In this document: one piece after another, positions 45,951 to 56,667 of the stretch
Layout of the letters: the number at the start of each line of letters is the position of its first letter
How positions within the stretch are numbered: the stretch's first letter is position 1
DNA from: Hexactinellida sp. DTS-2022
Taxonomy: Eukaryota > Porifera > Hexactinellida
DNA: 64,000 nucleotides
Reading direction: 5' to 3'
NCBI GenBank assembly: GCA_028753945.1
Contig: JAPNXP010000001.1
Coordinates: 13,444,501 to 13,508,500 of the forward strand
Made by a program: the position numbers and the translations under genes
Notes under the pieces: model-generated
The model's database searches: none
The model's input: the letters and a program-made list of their open reading frames with translations, nothing else
Told to the model about the DNA's origin: nothing

Positions 45951-48900
45951 ATGGCAATCGAAGAGCTCTCTGCCTTAACGGAACTCACCAACAAGTTAAC
46001 ATCCGAAGAAATACTACTAATCAAGAATGAAATTGGTATCCCAGAAGGATTGTGTGAAGATATCACTCAAAAATCGAATTTCCTAATCGCAATGAAACAA
46101 TGGAAAGGTAGAGACGCCCACAAGTTCTATCTGGCCCTACAGCACATCCGACCCGACTTGTCAGAAATAGCTTGTGATGTAAAGTGGCTATGCGCCTCAT
46201 CCCCAGTAGAAACCGAATTCCAAGAGGAGGAACTGTCAATCAAAACTCTAATCAATCTACTGAGAGATGAAATCCCTCTGGATAAATGGACGTTAATATA
46301 CATAGCACTGATAAATGAACCAATTGAGAATATCAGTTTTGAGATGGCAATGAACAAACTGTTGGAAAACGGATATATTCAGAAAGATCTGAAAGAGCTA
46401 ACAAAGATCCTGGTAGGAATCCAAAGAAATGACGTGGTTGTACAATTGAAGGTCTACATTAATTTATTCTCGAAAATGCAGGAAGGGGAGTTTGAAAGCA
46501 AATTCAAAAAGGAAATTGACAAACAAGCAAAAGAACTGGAACAATGGGAAATTAAACTAAGAGATTTTGCAAAATTACAATTCGAAAATATTAAACAAAT
46601 GATTGGAAAGGATAAATTGGTGAGCCTGGAAAGCGTATTTGTTGATTTAACAATTTTAAAAGAGGAACCCAGAGAAATAAACATGGAGGATGAAACGACC
46701 TATAATGAAATTGCATACCTCAGAAAAATTGCAAATAAGGAGGTGGAAATAACGCCTGTCGATTTTACAGAAGAATTATTAGAGTATGATGCTGCAAAGC
46801 CTGAAATCTGGTGCATAATCGGGAATCCGGGATGCGGAAAGACATTCTTGTCAAAGAGAACTGCTCTCAGATTCAGTCACAAAGAATCAGTCGGAATTCG
46901 ATACTCAATCTCGATTCCCTGTCGGGACACTAACTGGCACTCAATGGAGTCGACACGATATGATAATGCAGCAGAAATTGAGACAGAATTCATCACAAAA
47001 TGGCTTTGTTTAGGCTTGCCAAATGGCGCCAATTGGTCAAGGGACCTAGCTAAACACCTGGCAGGGTCAGATGGTGATGGCCTCACATTGATAATAGATG
47101 GGCTGGATGAATTCACCAAAAAGGTACCTTTCGCATGCACATTCTTATGTTCGTTATTAACACGAAAATCGCTAACAAAATCAACGATAATTCTAACAAC
47201 GCGACCTGGGGCTTGGACCGTCATATCCTCTACAAACGAACTGATCATAGACCGCTATTATCAGGTGCTGGGCTTCTCGCCAGAAAACAGGGACCTATAT
47301 TTCCAAAAACAGATTACAAGCGAACGCAAACTGAAGGAATGCTTTAACCTAATGGAGCGACACGACGAAATGAAGCAATTATCCCTAATTCCCGTAAACG
47401 CATCGTTATTCGCGGCACTACTGAAAGGAGAGGATTCTACCTCGATTAACACGCTAACAAAGCTATACTACGAATTAGTACTATACATGATCAGGAGAGA
47501 ACTAATAAGAATGGGCCTAAAGGAGTACTCTCGAGTCTCACGCATTTCAAACCTCCACACAGACATACTAGCCTGCCTGCATAGAATAGGATTCATAGCA
47601 ATACTCGGAGTGGCAAACAGAGATTTGGTATCGGAAGAGACAGTAACTCTCAATTTGGGACAGGAAGAATACCCATGCCAGTGCTTAGGTCTAGCTCACG
47701 AGCACTACCGAAAGGAATCCGTCGGACTTATGAAACAAGTGTGGACATTTGTCCACCTGACTATGCAGGAGTTCGTATCTGCCCTCTATTTAGAACACAC
47801 AAGCTGGATTAAGCAGTGCTACAGTGTTAGGTATATTTCCCACTCCGAGGCTAACTTCTGTCTGTTCCGAATGGTAGTCAGGTTCCTCTGTGGACTCCTG
47901 TCTGATAAAGCAGCTGCTCTTCTTTCCATCCTATACAGGTACCTGACTCCTCAGCCCATTCAGCTTTTCGATATGCCGATGAGCTATCAACTTAACTACA
48001 GTCCTTTGTATCACCTTGAAGGTTGGAATCTATTCACCAAAATCTATTTCCAATTAGCCTCGATTTTGTTTGAAACTAACACAGATTCAATTCCATTTTG
48101 GTTCAATAACTTCAAACAACACTTTCCGATGCCAGTGTATCTGGGTGTACTAGAATCCGTCTCTCCAAATGAATGGATTTGTTTTATTCAGACTCTCAAA
48201 CTTGTTCGTCGAATTCAACTGATTTATATCGACACTACTCATATCAATCCGACTCAATTCAAATCTTTAATACAGGAAATGGGAATTTGTTCAGTTAATT
48301 TGTTAACATTGCGCTTCTATAAAGAAGATTCCATTACAGTCCTATCGTATACCGAAACAATTAGAGAGATAGGAATTAAGTCTGACACTAAAGTTAGTAT
48401 TGAGCTAGACAACTGTGATCTCAGTGCTGAGACAGATGTTATTCTCTTTTCTACACCAACCAATCAGTTTATAGACAGCTTGAAACTATATAGGAATGAA
48501 TATTCACATAAAGCTCTTCAGGAATTAACCAATCTATTCTCTGCTATTCAATGCTTATATGTTAGGGAATCTGTAACTAAATACGACACTATGGTACCAG
48601 CTCTGTGTCAGGCAACACAATTAAGAGTATTACACCTCGATGACATTCCTTCTAAACACATTCCTAGCCTAACAGCTGTGCTACCTCAGTTCTCTAGGCT
48701 ACAAGAGATTGGATTCAATAAATACTCACTGCTACCTGCAATTACTCATCTATCAAATCTAACTTATCTACAGATAGAAGATCGTACAACTAGAGACACA
48801 ACTCTCTGTGATTATTTGTTACAGATTATTAATGGGAACAGACACTCGTTAAGAGGAATGGAATTGTATTATTTGCACCTAATGGGATTGAATAATTGGA

Positions 48901-49292
48901 GTTTGCTTCTCAATTGTTTGGAGCTTTGCACTAATTTAGTTCAGCTAAAGCTATTTCGCATCACTCTACCAACTAATGACGTCACTCACTGGAGTAGCGC
49001 TGTTAAACAAATGAAGTCTTTAGTTGAATTGTTTTTCTCCGATGTCCCCCTCTCTGACACAGGATTATTATCTCTCTGTGAAGGCCTGATATACCATCCT
49101 GCTATTAGTTGTCTAGAGCTAATAGACTGTGAGCTGACTTCTCTATCCTGTGAGCCTCTAACTAACCTAATTCCAACTGTCTCACAGCTGGAGACACTGA
49201 TAGTCGATGGACTATCTGAACCTGACAGAGATCCTATCTCATTGCTCAAGGATACAGCTGATGAGTTTGGTATTGAGCTTACGTTGTGGTAA
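45951..49292 (+). CDS. NACHT-LRR immune receptor (NLR) with N-terminal death-fold region
   Basis: One uninterrupted frame of 1113 codons. Residues 1-90 look like a helical death-fold domain (SNFLIAMKQWKGRDAHKFYL, then HIRPDLSEIA). Residues 95-180 may be a second one. A coiled-coil stretch follows at 185-225. The NACHT ATPase has the Walker A GNPGCGKT at 291-298, the Walker B IIDGLDE at 381-387 and the sensor-like ILTTRPG at about 417-423. From about 700 to the end there are leucine-rich repeats of irregular length (LRVLHLDDIP, LTYLQIEDR, LVQLKLFRI, ISCLELIDC). NLRs are cytosolic sensors. In animals the LRRs usually restrain or sense, NACHT oligomerises, and the death-fold recruits effectors. 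The length is typical. The ATG at 45951 has the context GAAAATGG. No break or missing NACHT core motif is seen. The ligand is unknown. Confidence 0.9.
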   Translation: MAIEELSALTELTNKLTSEEILLIKNEIGIPEGLCEDITQKSNFLIAMKQWKGRDAHKFYLALQHIRPDLSEIACDVKWLCASSPVETEFQEEELSIKTLINLLRDEIPLDKWTLIYIALINEPIENISFEMAMNKLLENGYIQKDLKELTKILVGIQRNDVVVQLKVYINLFSKMQEGEFESKFKKEIDKQAKELEQWEIKLRDFAKLQFENIKQMIGKDKLVSLESVFVDLTILKEEPREINMEDETTYNEIAYLRKIANKEVEITPVDFTEELLEYDAAKPEIWCIIGNPGCGKTFLSKRTALRFSHKESVGIRYSISIPCRDTNWHSMESTRYDNAAEIETEFITKWLCLGLPNGANWSRDLAKHLAGSDGDGLTLIIDGLDEFTKKVPFACTFLCSLLTRKSLTKSTIILTTRPGAWTVISSTNELIIDRYYQVLGFSPENRDLYFQKQITSERKLKECFNLMERHDEMKQLSLIPVNASLFAALLKGEDSTSINTLTKLYYELVLYMIRRELIRMGLKEYSRVSRISNLHTDILACLHRIGFIAILGVANRDLVSEETVTLNLGQEEYPCQCLGLAHEHYRKESVGLMKQVWTFVHLTMQEFVSALYLEHTSWIKQCYSVRYISHSEANFCLFRMVVRFLCGLLSDKAAALLSILYRYLTPQPIQLFDMPMSYQLNYSPLYHLEGWNLFTKIYFQLASILFETNTDSIPFWFNNFKQHFPMPVYLGVLESVSPNEWICFIQTLKLVRRIQLIYIDTTHINPTQFKSLIQEMGICSVNLLTLRFYKEDSITVLSYTETIREIGIKSDTKVSIELDNCDLSAETDVILFSTPTNQFIDSLKLYRNEYSHKALQELTNLFSAIQCLYVRESVTKYDTMVPALCQATQLRVLHLDDIPSKHIPSLTAVLPQFSRLQEIGFNKYSLLPAITHLSNLTYLQIEDRTTRDTTLCDYLLQIINGNRHSLRGMELYYLHLMGLNNWSLLLNCLELCTNLVQLKLFRITLPTNDVTHWSSAVKQMKSLVELFFSDVPLSDTGLLSLCEGLIYHPAISCLELIDCELTSLSCEPLTNLIPTVSQLETLIVDGLSEPDRDPISLLKDTADEFGIELTLW

Positions 49293-49340
49293 CTTCTCAT
49301 CTCTGCTAATAAGGTATATATTCACTTTATTATCTGTTAA

Positions 49341-50275
49341 AAAATCCAAAATTGCAGCCTGTGCCGACGCATGTTCCTTTGGTGGCACTTTATTTTGTTG
49401 GTGGTTTACTGATAGTGCCTCCAATGGAACATGCTGTCGGCACAGGCTGCAATTTTGGATTTTTTTTCGCCAAGTCATCATCACTATAAAGGTGTTAAAT
49501 TATTTCAGAAAGGTGTTTCAGAAGGCAACGACCTTTAGAGTTGTGGAAAAGTTCTTTTTAGCTCACTTCATTTTAGAGATATTCAAGTTTCAGTAGAATA
49601 TATTAGGTGATGACTCAGCATTTTTTATGTGAGTGTTGGGTTCTCACCCAACACCAACCAACCCATTTGAAATATTTAATTCACAAAATTGTGAAAAACG
49701 CATTTTTTTGACGATGTCATCATCACCTCAAGGTGTCAAGACCCACTTGTATAGGTGGTACGTGCCATAAGGACCAATTGATAAGTTGAAAGTTTGTTTC
49801 TATCTTATATCATTTCTGAGATTAATGAAATTTAGCTAATTAGTATACGTAATTAAATAATTTATTATTAATTTAACACCATTATTATGCACAGTAAAAT
49901 AAATTAAGTTATCATTTGCAATAATTATATATTTAATATGAATTTCACTATAATAGTATTTGAAATCAGCTCACTCGATAACCCCAATAATCTAATTGGA
50001 ACCGTCTCTATAAGTTAAACACAGAGCGAATTAATTAGAATTAAATATGTCATGTATCCATTGTGCAAGAATATTCTAAGCAGAAATAAATATAATCAAA
50101 TAATCTGTCGTTGTTATGGAATGTAGAATCTTAGTTTTCAATTGGAAAATAGAAGCCTACTCATCTCACAAGTTGAATCAATATAATAATCACGAGTCGA
50201 AACAATAGAATTAGATTTAACACTTTCAATTGAACTGAAGTGTTAGTAAACAAAGGAAATTTGCAACTCGATTGT
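49341..50275 (+). repeat. Dispersed repeat D, copy 3 (longest)
   Basis: It begins 49 bp after the NLR stop with the foldback 49341-49470: AATCCAAAATTGCAGCCTG at one end, CAGGCTGCAATTTTGGATT at the other, and GCATGTTCCTTTGGTGGCAC in each arm. It continues with ACGATGTCATCATCACCTCA and AAGTTTGTTTCTATCTTATA segments found at 26723 and 50810. Confidence 0.75.
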
Positions 50276-50439
50276 GGCACTAACTAAACACAATTTGAAA
50301 AGTCGTGCACTGTGAAAAGGTGTAGAATTTAATTCTCTATCGAATGCATATAAATTAGTTATTCGCGCACTATTTCTTATTCTTTTTCTAGCATTAAACA
50401 GGTGCAAAAATGTGTTCAAAAATTTGTAATAAAAAATCG

Positions 50440-50612
50440 TGAACCCAGGTGCACATCTGTAACCCATGAGACACATATCCTGAAAATTTGGGCTCTTAGT
50501 TAATAAAACTCTGTTCTGCGGAGAGGATACGGAAGGAAAAATAATAATAATAACCAAGGCAGTAAGATTAGAACTGGGCCACTATACTATAGTATAGTCG
50601 GCACAGTAAAAA
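50440..50612 (+). repeat. Retroposon-like repeat F with tail motif G
   Basis: ACCCAGGTGCACATCTGTAA, ATTTGGGCTCTTAGTT, CGGAGAGGATACGG, then AACCAAGGCAGTAAG and ACTGGGCCACTATACTATAG...CGGCACAGTAAAA. The same order occurs at 53020 and 53285. The palindrome plus A-rich or TAA-rich 3' tail suggests a SINE or LINE 3' end. No tRNA-like promoter box was found. Confidence 0.55.
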
Positions 50613-50860
50613 TCCAAAATTGCAGCCTGTGCCGACGCATGTTCCTTTGGTGGCATTGTATTTTGGTGGTGGTTTATTAATAGTGCCTCCAATGGAACAT
50701 GCTGTCGACACAGGCTGCAATTTTGGATTTTTTTCGCCATTAAATGGACGCCTCGTGGTGTTGAGACTCATTTAACAAGTTGTACGGGACAAAGGAACGA
50801 TTGTTGAATTTGAAGTTTATTTCTATCTTGAACCATCTTGAGTTTAATGCCATTCATTCA
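50607..50860 (+). repeat. Dispersed repeat D, copy 4
   Basis: Its foldback at 50607-50735 joins the A-run of the retroposon tail just before it. It is followed by GAAGTTTATTTCTATCTTGA as in copies 2 and 3. Confidence 0.7.
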
Positions 50861-51053
50861 TTATGTATTGATAATAAATTATATTATTAGTTATTTATTT
50901 TAGCAATGTTATCCACGGTGAGTTGAGTTAAGTAATCATATTCACAATTTAATTTAATTTGCTTTAATCCATTGAATATTAATATACTGTTAAAATTGGA
51001 AATCAGCATACTTGATTACTTAGAATGACAAAAGGGATTAAGTTTATATCCCT

Positions 51054-52124
51054 GTTGCAGCGTGTACGCAAGATTAGTGTGCATGCATGCGCACTAAGTT
51101 TCTAGCCTGCATGCATGCACACTAGCGTATATGCACGAAAATCACTATTTTCATATTCGTGCATATACACTAGCGTATACATACGACAAAGTGTTCTCTT
51201 TTGCTAATGGTTGTATGTTAATAGAAATAATTTGTATATATTAATTCTACGAGCCAATCGGTCTCGGTCGCCAATTAACTGCCGCTTCACGTCCTTTCCC
51301 TCCTGAAAAAAGACAGTAATATAAATGATAAATAAGTTAACCTTATTCTTGTAAATTACTCACTACTACTTCGTTCATTTCAGTGTGTTATTATTTGAGA
51401 GAGGATATTTACTAACCCATGTTTTATTTTCTGCATCGTTGGACAGGCGCGCCTAAAATTATAGACCATTTCGCGGCGTACTTTCCTCAAGTTACCATTT
51501 ATAACTAGTACTTCATTTTGGGTTGTGATTCGTTAATAATGCAATAATGTAATTTGTTTTGGAAAGTATGTTATTTAATTAAGTTATTCTCATTACTTTA
51601 ATAGTTATCAATTATTAGTTAATTAATAGCTCAATAATTCTTAAGGGTAGCTGGTTTCAGCTACATTAAAAGGTTATCTCGTTAGCTCAAAATTAGCCTC
51701 AGATAATACTCATATTATTAAATAGTACATAATTGAAACCTGTTGGCTAGTAATGTATACGTAATTAATTAATTAAATTGTATACTATATCTCAACTATA
51801 TATAGCAATATGCAGCAATTCGATTTCAAAAATTGTTGAGTAAATACGTGTTATGTATGTAACTGAGGAGCGAACAAGATAAAAGTAAATTCACTAGACA
51901 TTTGGTGAAAGATCAAAATCGGAACTAGAACAAATGTTAATTAGACAACCATTAGCAAAAGAGAACACTTATCGTGTGTATACGCTAGTGTATATGCACG
52001 AATTTGAAAATAGTGATTTTCGTGCATATACGCTAGTGTGCATGTATGCAGGCTAGAAACTTAGTGTGCATGCATGCACGCTAGCGTGCATGCATGCGGA
52101 CTAATCTTGCGTACACGCTGCAAC
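51054..52124. mobile_element. 1071-bp foldback element, GTTG...CAAC ends, 6-bp duplication
   Basis: The arms of about 183 bp (51054-51236 and 51942-52124) start GTTGCAGCGTGTACGCAAGA. They carry GTGCATGCATGC and GCGTATATGCACGAA repeats in both. ATCCCT (51048-51053) and ATCCCC (52125-52130) flank it. A nearby copy of the target (52318-52345, AAGTTTATCTTCCTATTATA) lacks the element. The GTTG ends and 6-bp duplication are shared with the element at 9052. The middle holds a Helitron-family scrap (GAGCCAATCGGTCTCGGTCG) at 51250. Confidence 0.85.
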
Positions 52125-52130
52125 ATCCCC

Positions 52131-52480
52131 ATTATAAATGCGTTATAAATCTCCCTCCCCCCCCCTATCACTCTAATACAATTCGGGCACCAAACACGCA
52201 CACATACGAATAGTCATTTAATAGATATTCCATTTAATTAATCCATTGTTTGTATATCAGTCATCGTTTTAAAATTGTAATTAGCATACTCGCTTACTTT
52301 GAATGACATATGGGACTAAGTTTATCTTCCTATTATAATTGCGTTATAAACCCCCCCTTACACTCTAATACATTTCGGGCACCAAGCACATACATAGACA
52401 AATATTTATACAAATAGATATTCCATCTAATTAATCCATTGTTTGAATATCAGAAATCGTTCTGAAATTGAATAACTGTT
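52131..52480. repeat. Tandem duplication of about 190 bp
   Basis: GCGTTATAAA, CACTCTAATACA(A/T)TTCGGGCAC, ATAGATATTCCAT and TTAATCCATTGTTTG recur in the same order from 52141 and from 52332. A further partial unit lies left of the foldback element (50975-51053). Confidence 0.75.
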
Positions 52481-53019
52481 GAGCGAAATTGAATTTTCAT
52501 ATAGGAGAAAATTTAATACAACTATGTATTAGAAATCGATTTATATAGTAGCAGCTATTGAATCAAATTGAATTATTCATCTAAATAGAATACTTTATTG
52601 TAACTATGATATCAGAAATTGATTTGTATAGTAATAGCTATTGAATATAAATTAATTATTCATATATACGAGAATTATTTATTGTAAATATGATATAAGC
52701 AATAACTTGAATCGAAATAACACTGAATATATTGAATTATTCATAAATAGTAGTTCTTCATCGAAACCACGAAATATTTGTATAATTGAATATTAATGAA
52801 TTTACGATTTTAGAAAGTTAAGGGTGGATTGTGGCAACTTTGAGCCTAATTATCAGCAAAATTTGGACGAATTTAAAAAATCGTGAAGAGCTATCAGTTG
52901 CAAAATACTTTTCTGATACTAATGATTCTAAAAAATTTCTTGTTATTGCATTTATTTTCTTATGGGACAAAAAAAGCTAAAAGTTCCGTTAACAATTTTT
53001 AAAAATCGAAATTAATAAA
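52481..53019. other. AT-rich, nothing recognised
   Basis: Loose repetition of TTGAATTATTCATA...TAGAA...TTATTGTAA blocks (52500-52760) suggests an old degenerate tandem repeat. No gene. Confidence 0.35.
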
Positions 53020-53275
53020 TCGTGACCCCAGGTGCACATCTGTAACCCATGAGACGCCTTTCCTGAAAATTTGGGCTCTTAATTAATAAAACTCTGTTCT
53101 GTGGAGTGGCTACGGACTAATAAAAATCCAAAATTGCACCCTGTGCCAACGCATGTTCCTTTGGTGGCACTATATTTTGGTGTTGGTTTATTGATAGTGC
53201 CTCCAAAGGAACATGCTGTCGGCGCAGGCTGCAATTTTGGATTTTTTTTCGCCAAGTCATCAACGCCCAAGGTGT
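53020..53275 (+). repeat. Repeat F followed by repeat D copy 5
   Basis: 53020-53122 is repeat F (CCCAGGTGCACATCTGTAAC). The foldback of repeat D follows in the A-rich stretch at 53123-53250, ending TTCGCCAAGTCATC as in copy 3. Confidence 0.7.
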
Positions 53276-53284
53276 GAAGAACCA

Positions 53285-53596
53285 TTTGTTAATTGGTCCG
53301 GGTCACATTAATCAACAACCAGACACCTATCCTGAAAATCTCAGAGTTCTAGCACTTATGGTTTAGCCTGGAGAGGCGACACGGAGAAAAAAAAAAAAAA
53401 CATCCAAGGCACTAAGACCAATACTGGGCCACTATACTATAGTATAGTCGGCACAGTAAAAACAACCAAGGCAGTAAGACCAATACTGGGCCACTATACT
53501 ATAGTATAGTCGGCACAGTAATAATAATAATAATAACCAAGGCACTAAGACCAATACTGGGCCACTATACTATAGTATAGTCGGCACAGTAATAAT
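53285..53596 (+). repeat. Repeat F plus three tandem tail units G
   Basis: After the repeat F body and a 14-A run (53387-53400), a unit of about 60 bp is present three times (from 53404, 53465 and 53537): CCAAGGCA.TAAGACCAATAC, then GGGCCACTATACTATAG...CGGCACAGTAA. The spacers are AAAA or (TAA)n. Each unit contains the 16-nt palindrome CTATACTATAGTATAG. Confidence 0.85.
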
Positions 53597-54320
53597 GTCT
53601 ACTCCGCTTATTCGGGTACTTTGGTCCGAGGATAATTGACAAGATTAGTCGGAGAAATCGATAAACCGAAAGTTTGTTATTTAGAGGTTCTTTATTTATT
53701 GTATACAGTCATACAGGTAGGAACCCTATAGTATAGACCTTAGTTGTTTAATACGTACACCTTTTATTGGATAAGTATTACGTATAATACGCATAATGTC
53801 ATACGTTTTATACATATACCTTAGTTAAAGTGATTGGGTCGTCGTTAGTGGCTATAGACAGCTGGGCCTATAGATAGGATAGGATATAGTGTTATTCCCT
53901 ATAGATAGGATATACAGTCAACTCCGCTTAATAGAGCCACCGGTTAATCGGTTTCTCCGCTTAATCGGGTCAAAATTTCACAGGATTTATAGGACAGAAT
54001 TACAATTTGGCTTACAATATTTTCGGTTAATCGGTTTCTCCGCTTAATCGGGTAAAACAACCTGGTCCCGAGGTGGCTCTATTATAGATATACCTTAATT
54101 AATATCGCGCTCTTTTAACTTGCTTATAACAACTTTCGGTTTATCGTTATTCTTTTATTGTTAATCGACCCATTGTATAGTCTGTATGTACAAATTTGAT
54201 TATTTGCTGCATCTTATATTTACAATAATATTAAAAAAATTATTTCTGAATTTATTTGGATACATCCCTGTTTGCTCATAGATTTAGGGTATAATATGTA
54301 CTGATGGATTGCTTATTACG
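53597..54320. other. Non-coding with a mariner-like element
   Basis: 53913-54086 runs from TA-CAGTCAACTCCGCTTAATA to GGTGGCTCTATTA-TA, with GGTTAATCGGTTTCTCCGCT repeated inside. A related end lies at 53598 (ACTCCGCTTATTCGGG). Nothing else recognised. Confidence 0.5.
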
Positions 54321-54323
54321 TTA

Positions 54324-54733
54324 TAATCAAGGTTGAAACCGCTCGAACCGAATATCAGTACTCATGAATAGCCAGACCGAATACGAATACTGATATTCGT
54401 TTACATCAACCGAATACCAGGAAATTATCCAGTTGTACGATACGCTCCTTTTTGGAGTATTATTTAAGAAAAATATTAATTAGGAGCGCGAAAAATAGGA
54501 ATCTTCTCATATACTGTAACATTAATTTGTGATTTAAGCGTAATTACAAATGGCTGTATAAGACACTTCCGAATACGAACACTGGTAATATTGGTTACGT
54601 CACTCGAATGCGAATACTGATAATACCTGATATTCAGGTTGAACGAATATCAGGTTGGCAACCAAATATCGACTATTCGGCAAATAATATTCAGTTCAAC
54701 CAAATATATCAGTATTCGGTTCAACCTTGGTTA
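54324..54733. mobile_element. 410-bp Harbinger-like MITE
   Basis: TAATCAAGGTTGAA and TTCAACCTTGGTTA are inverted ends. TTA is duplicated (54321-54323 and 54734-54736), the target type of PIF/Harbinger elements. GAATATCAGTA / TACTGATATTCG motifs recur in both orientations inside. Confidence 0.7.
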
Positions 54734-54736
54734 TTA

Positions 54737-55890
54737 TACGTATTATACGCAATACGTGTATTAATCAACATAGGTATACGTAAACTAACTACCAAATTTA
54801 GACTCAAATAATATAATTTTGATCTAAATACAAGAAAATCTTTGTATAATTAGCTTCCAGTTGCATGATTTTGTTCCTAAACAAGACGGTTGACTACATT
54901 AACCACTAATGTATTTGTTTCCATCATCATTATCCATGTAACTGTATATACAGTTTGTTGTTGTTTACAACATTATAAACCGAATTTCCATTTGACTCTA
55001 AGTGATATTTAACTTCCACTAACAGTTCTATAAGAGCCATTAACCACTGCATCTATATTTAGCTAACAACTGCTATACAGATAGTTATTAGCCACTTGGT
55101 TAACCACTCCCTCTGTTTGATACCTTCTCTGTCTCCTCTAGACTACACCTCGTATTCCTCTCCTCTCCAGTCTCCCTCTCGTTCTTATCTGTTTATTCGT
55201 ATTTGGAACTAACTTTAGTGTTTATTTGTGTATTATCTTGTTTATATTTATCAATGTGCACTCTCCCAATTAAATTATGTTCGATCTTACTGAGTCTACT
55301 GTAATGCAATCCTTTACAAAACTAAACCTTACTTTACATGAAATCAGCTCACATTCTAATTCTACTTATAATTCGAGCAAATCCCTAATCTGTTTTATGG
55401 CCTTGAGGTGAATAATTTGCATTTTTTCTCCAAGTATATATTTTAGGGACAGCTAAGTGCTCTTATTTAAGCTGCGAATTTATTGTCAAATACAAAACAG
55501 CTAACTTATATGTAGACAGTCTATTTCTAGACTGTCTGTAAAAGCCCATACAAAGTAAGCCAACAATTTGTAGCACTTCTATAATTTTGTAGATCAAAAG
55601 CCCCTGCCGTCTATGGTAATACCATTTGTGTCAAGAAAATCTGCCTAGAAATAGACGAAGTTATTTAAATATCTTACTTCTACATCATAACCTTACAGTA
55701 CTAATTCTCAGTTGTTTCGTTATTTATAATTAACTTTGTTTTCTTCATATGAAAATCTAAATTACAGCTGGCCGATAGCATGGTCCATGGATTCAGTGGC
55801 GTAGCAACTTAGTTTTCATTGAATCCCCTCCAAGGGTTCCAAAATTCCACTTGTGCAGATATACTTCAATCATACTTCATAATAACAGTT
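54737..55890. other. Non-coding, nothing recognised
   Basis: A short hairpin GACAGTCTA-TTTC-TAGACTGTC lies at 55515-55534. No gene or repeat family was identified. Confidence 0.35.
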
Positions 55891-55894
55891 ATGC

Positions 55895-56159
55895 CAGGGT
55901 TCCGCAAACTAGATTTTTCAGGCCGCATGCGGCCTGAAACAACCTTATGTGTGCTTGATAGCCCAATGGAAAGTTGTATCATGTGTGGCCTTTATGCACT
56001 TTTTGCTTAGTAATTAGTATAGTTCAAGTATTACAAGTTCGCAACAACATAATAGTATTGTTATATATTTCGAAAGATTTCTCGATATTGTTTGCGTGCC
56101 TGAGGAATATTTTGTTAAGATTATGTGGCCTGATATAAATGAAAGTTTGCGGAACCCTA
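55895..56159. mobile_element. 265-bp hAT-like MITE
   Basis: CAGGGTTCCGCAAACT and AGTTTGCGGAACCCTA are inverted. AGTTATGC (55887-55894) and AGTTATGA (56160-56167) match at 7 of 8 bases. GGCCGCATGCGGCC is a perfect palindrome near the left end. Confidence 0.8.
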
Positions 56160-56195
56160 AGTTATGATATTTGATAATTATTTGTTTCTAATACA

Positions 56196-56385
56196 TACAG
56201 TGGAGTCTCCGAATAAGGGACACGTTGGGGAAATGGCTTCTGTCCGTTGTAGAGAGTTGTCCGCTCCTCGGAGACTGGTCCATAATTATTACATGTATGG
56301 TCATTTAAATCCGTTCAAAGAGGCTTGCCCGTTATAGAGGGGTTGTCCGCTTCTCGGAGTGTCCGTTTTGGGAGACTCCACTGTA
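56196..56385. mobile_element. Mariner-like MITE, complete copy
   Basis: TA-CAGTGGAGTCTCCGAATAA and GTTTTGGGAGACTCCACTG-TA are inverted and TA-flanked. A longer relative of the copy at 15921-16024. Confidence 0.8.
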
Positions 56386-56667
56386 TAACTATTTGTTTGT
56401 CAGTTATCAATTTATAAAATTCTATTTTGCTTCATAGCAACATTTCTTTGGGACAACTTGAGTGAAACATGATGAGAGTTTATGTTTCTGGCTATGCAAA
56501 ACGAGTAAACAAATACAATTTATCAACCTATACATTTTGTTTAACAGTGATGTCAAAATTCGGGGAAAGTAATTTCCGAACCCAAAATTTATCCAGTGCA
56601 TCCACTCGTTAAAATTTACACTTCAATTTGAACTAGTGGGGCCAGGGGCCCGGCACATACTTTTGAA

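Noticed and set aside
49239..49484. Minus-strand frames across the NLR end
   Set aside because: Antisense shadows of the NLR and of the repeat D foldback.
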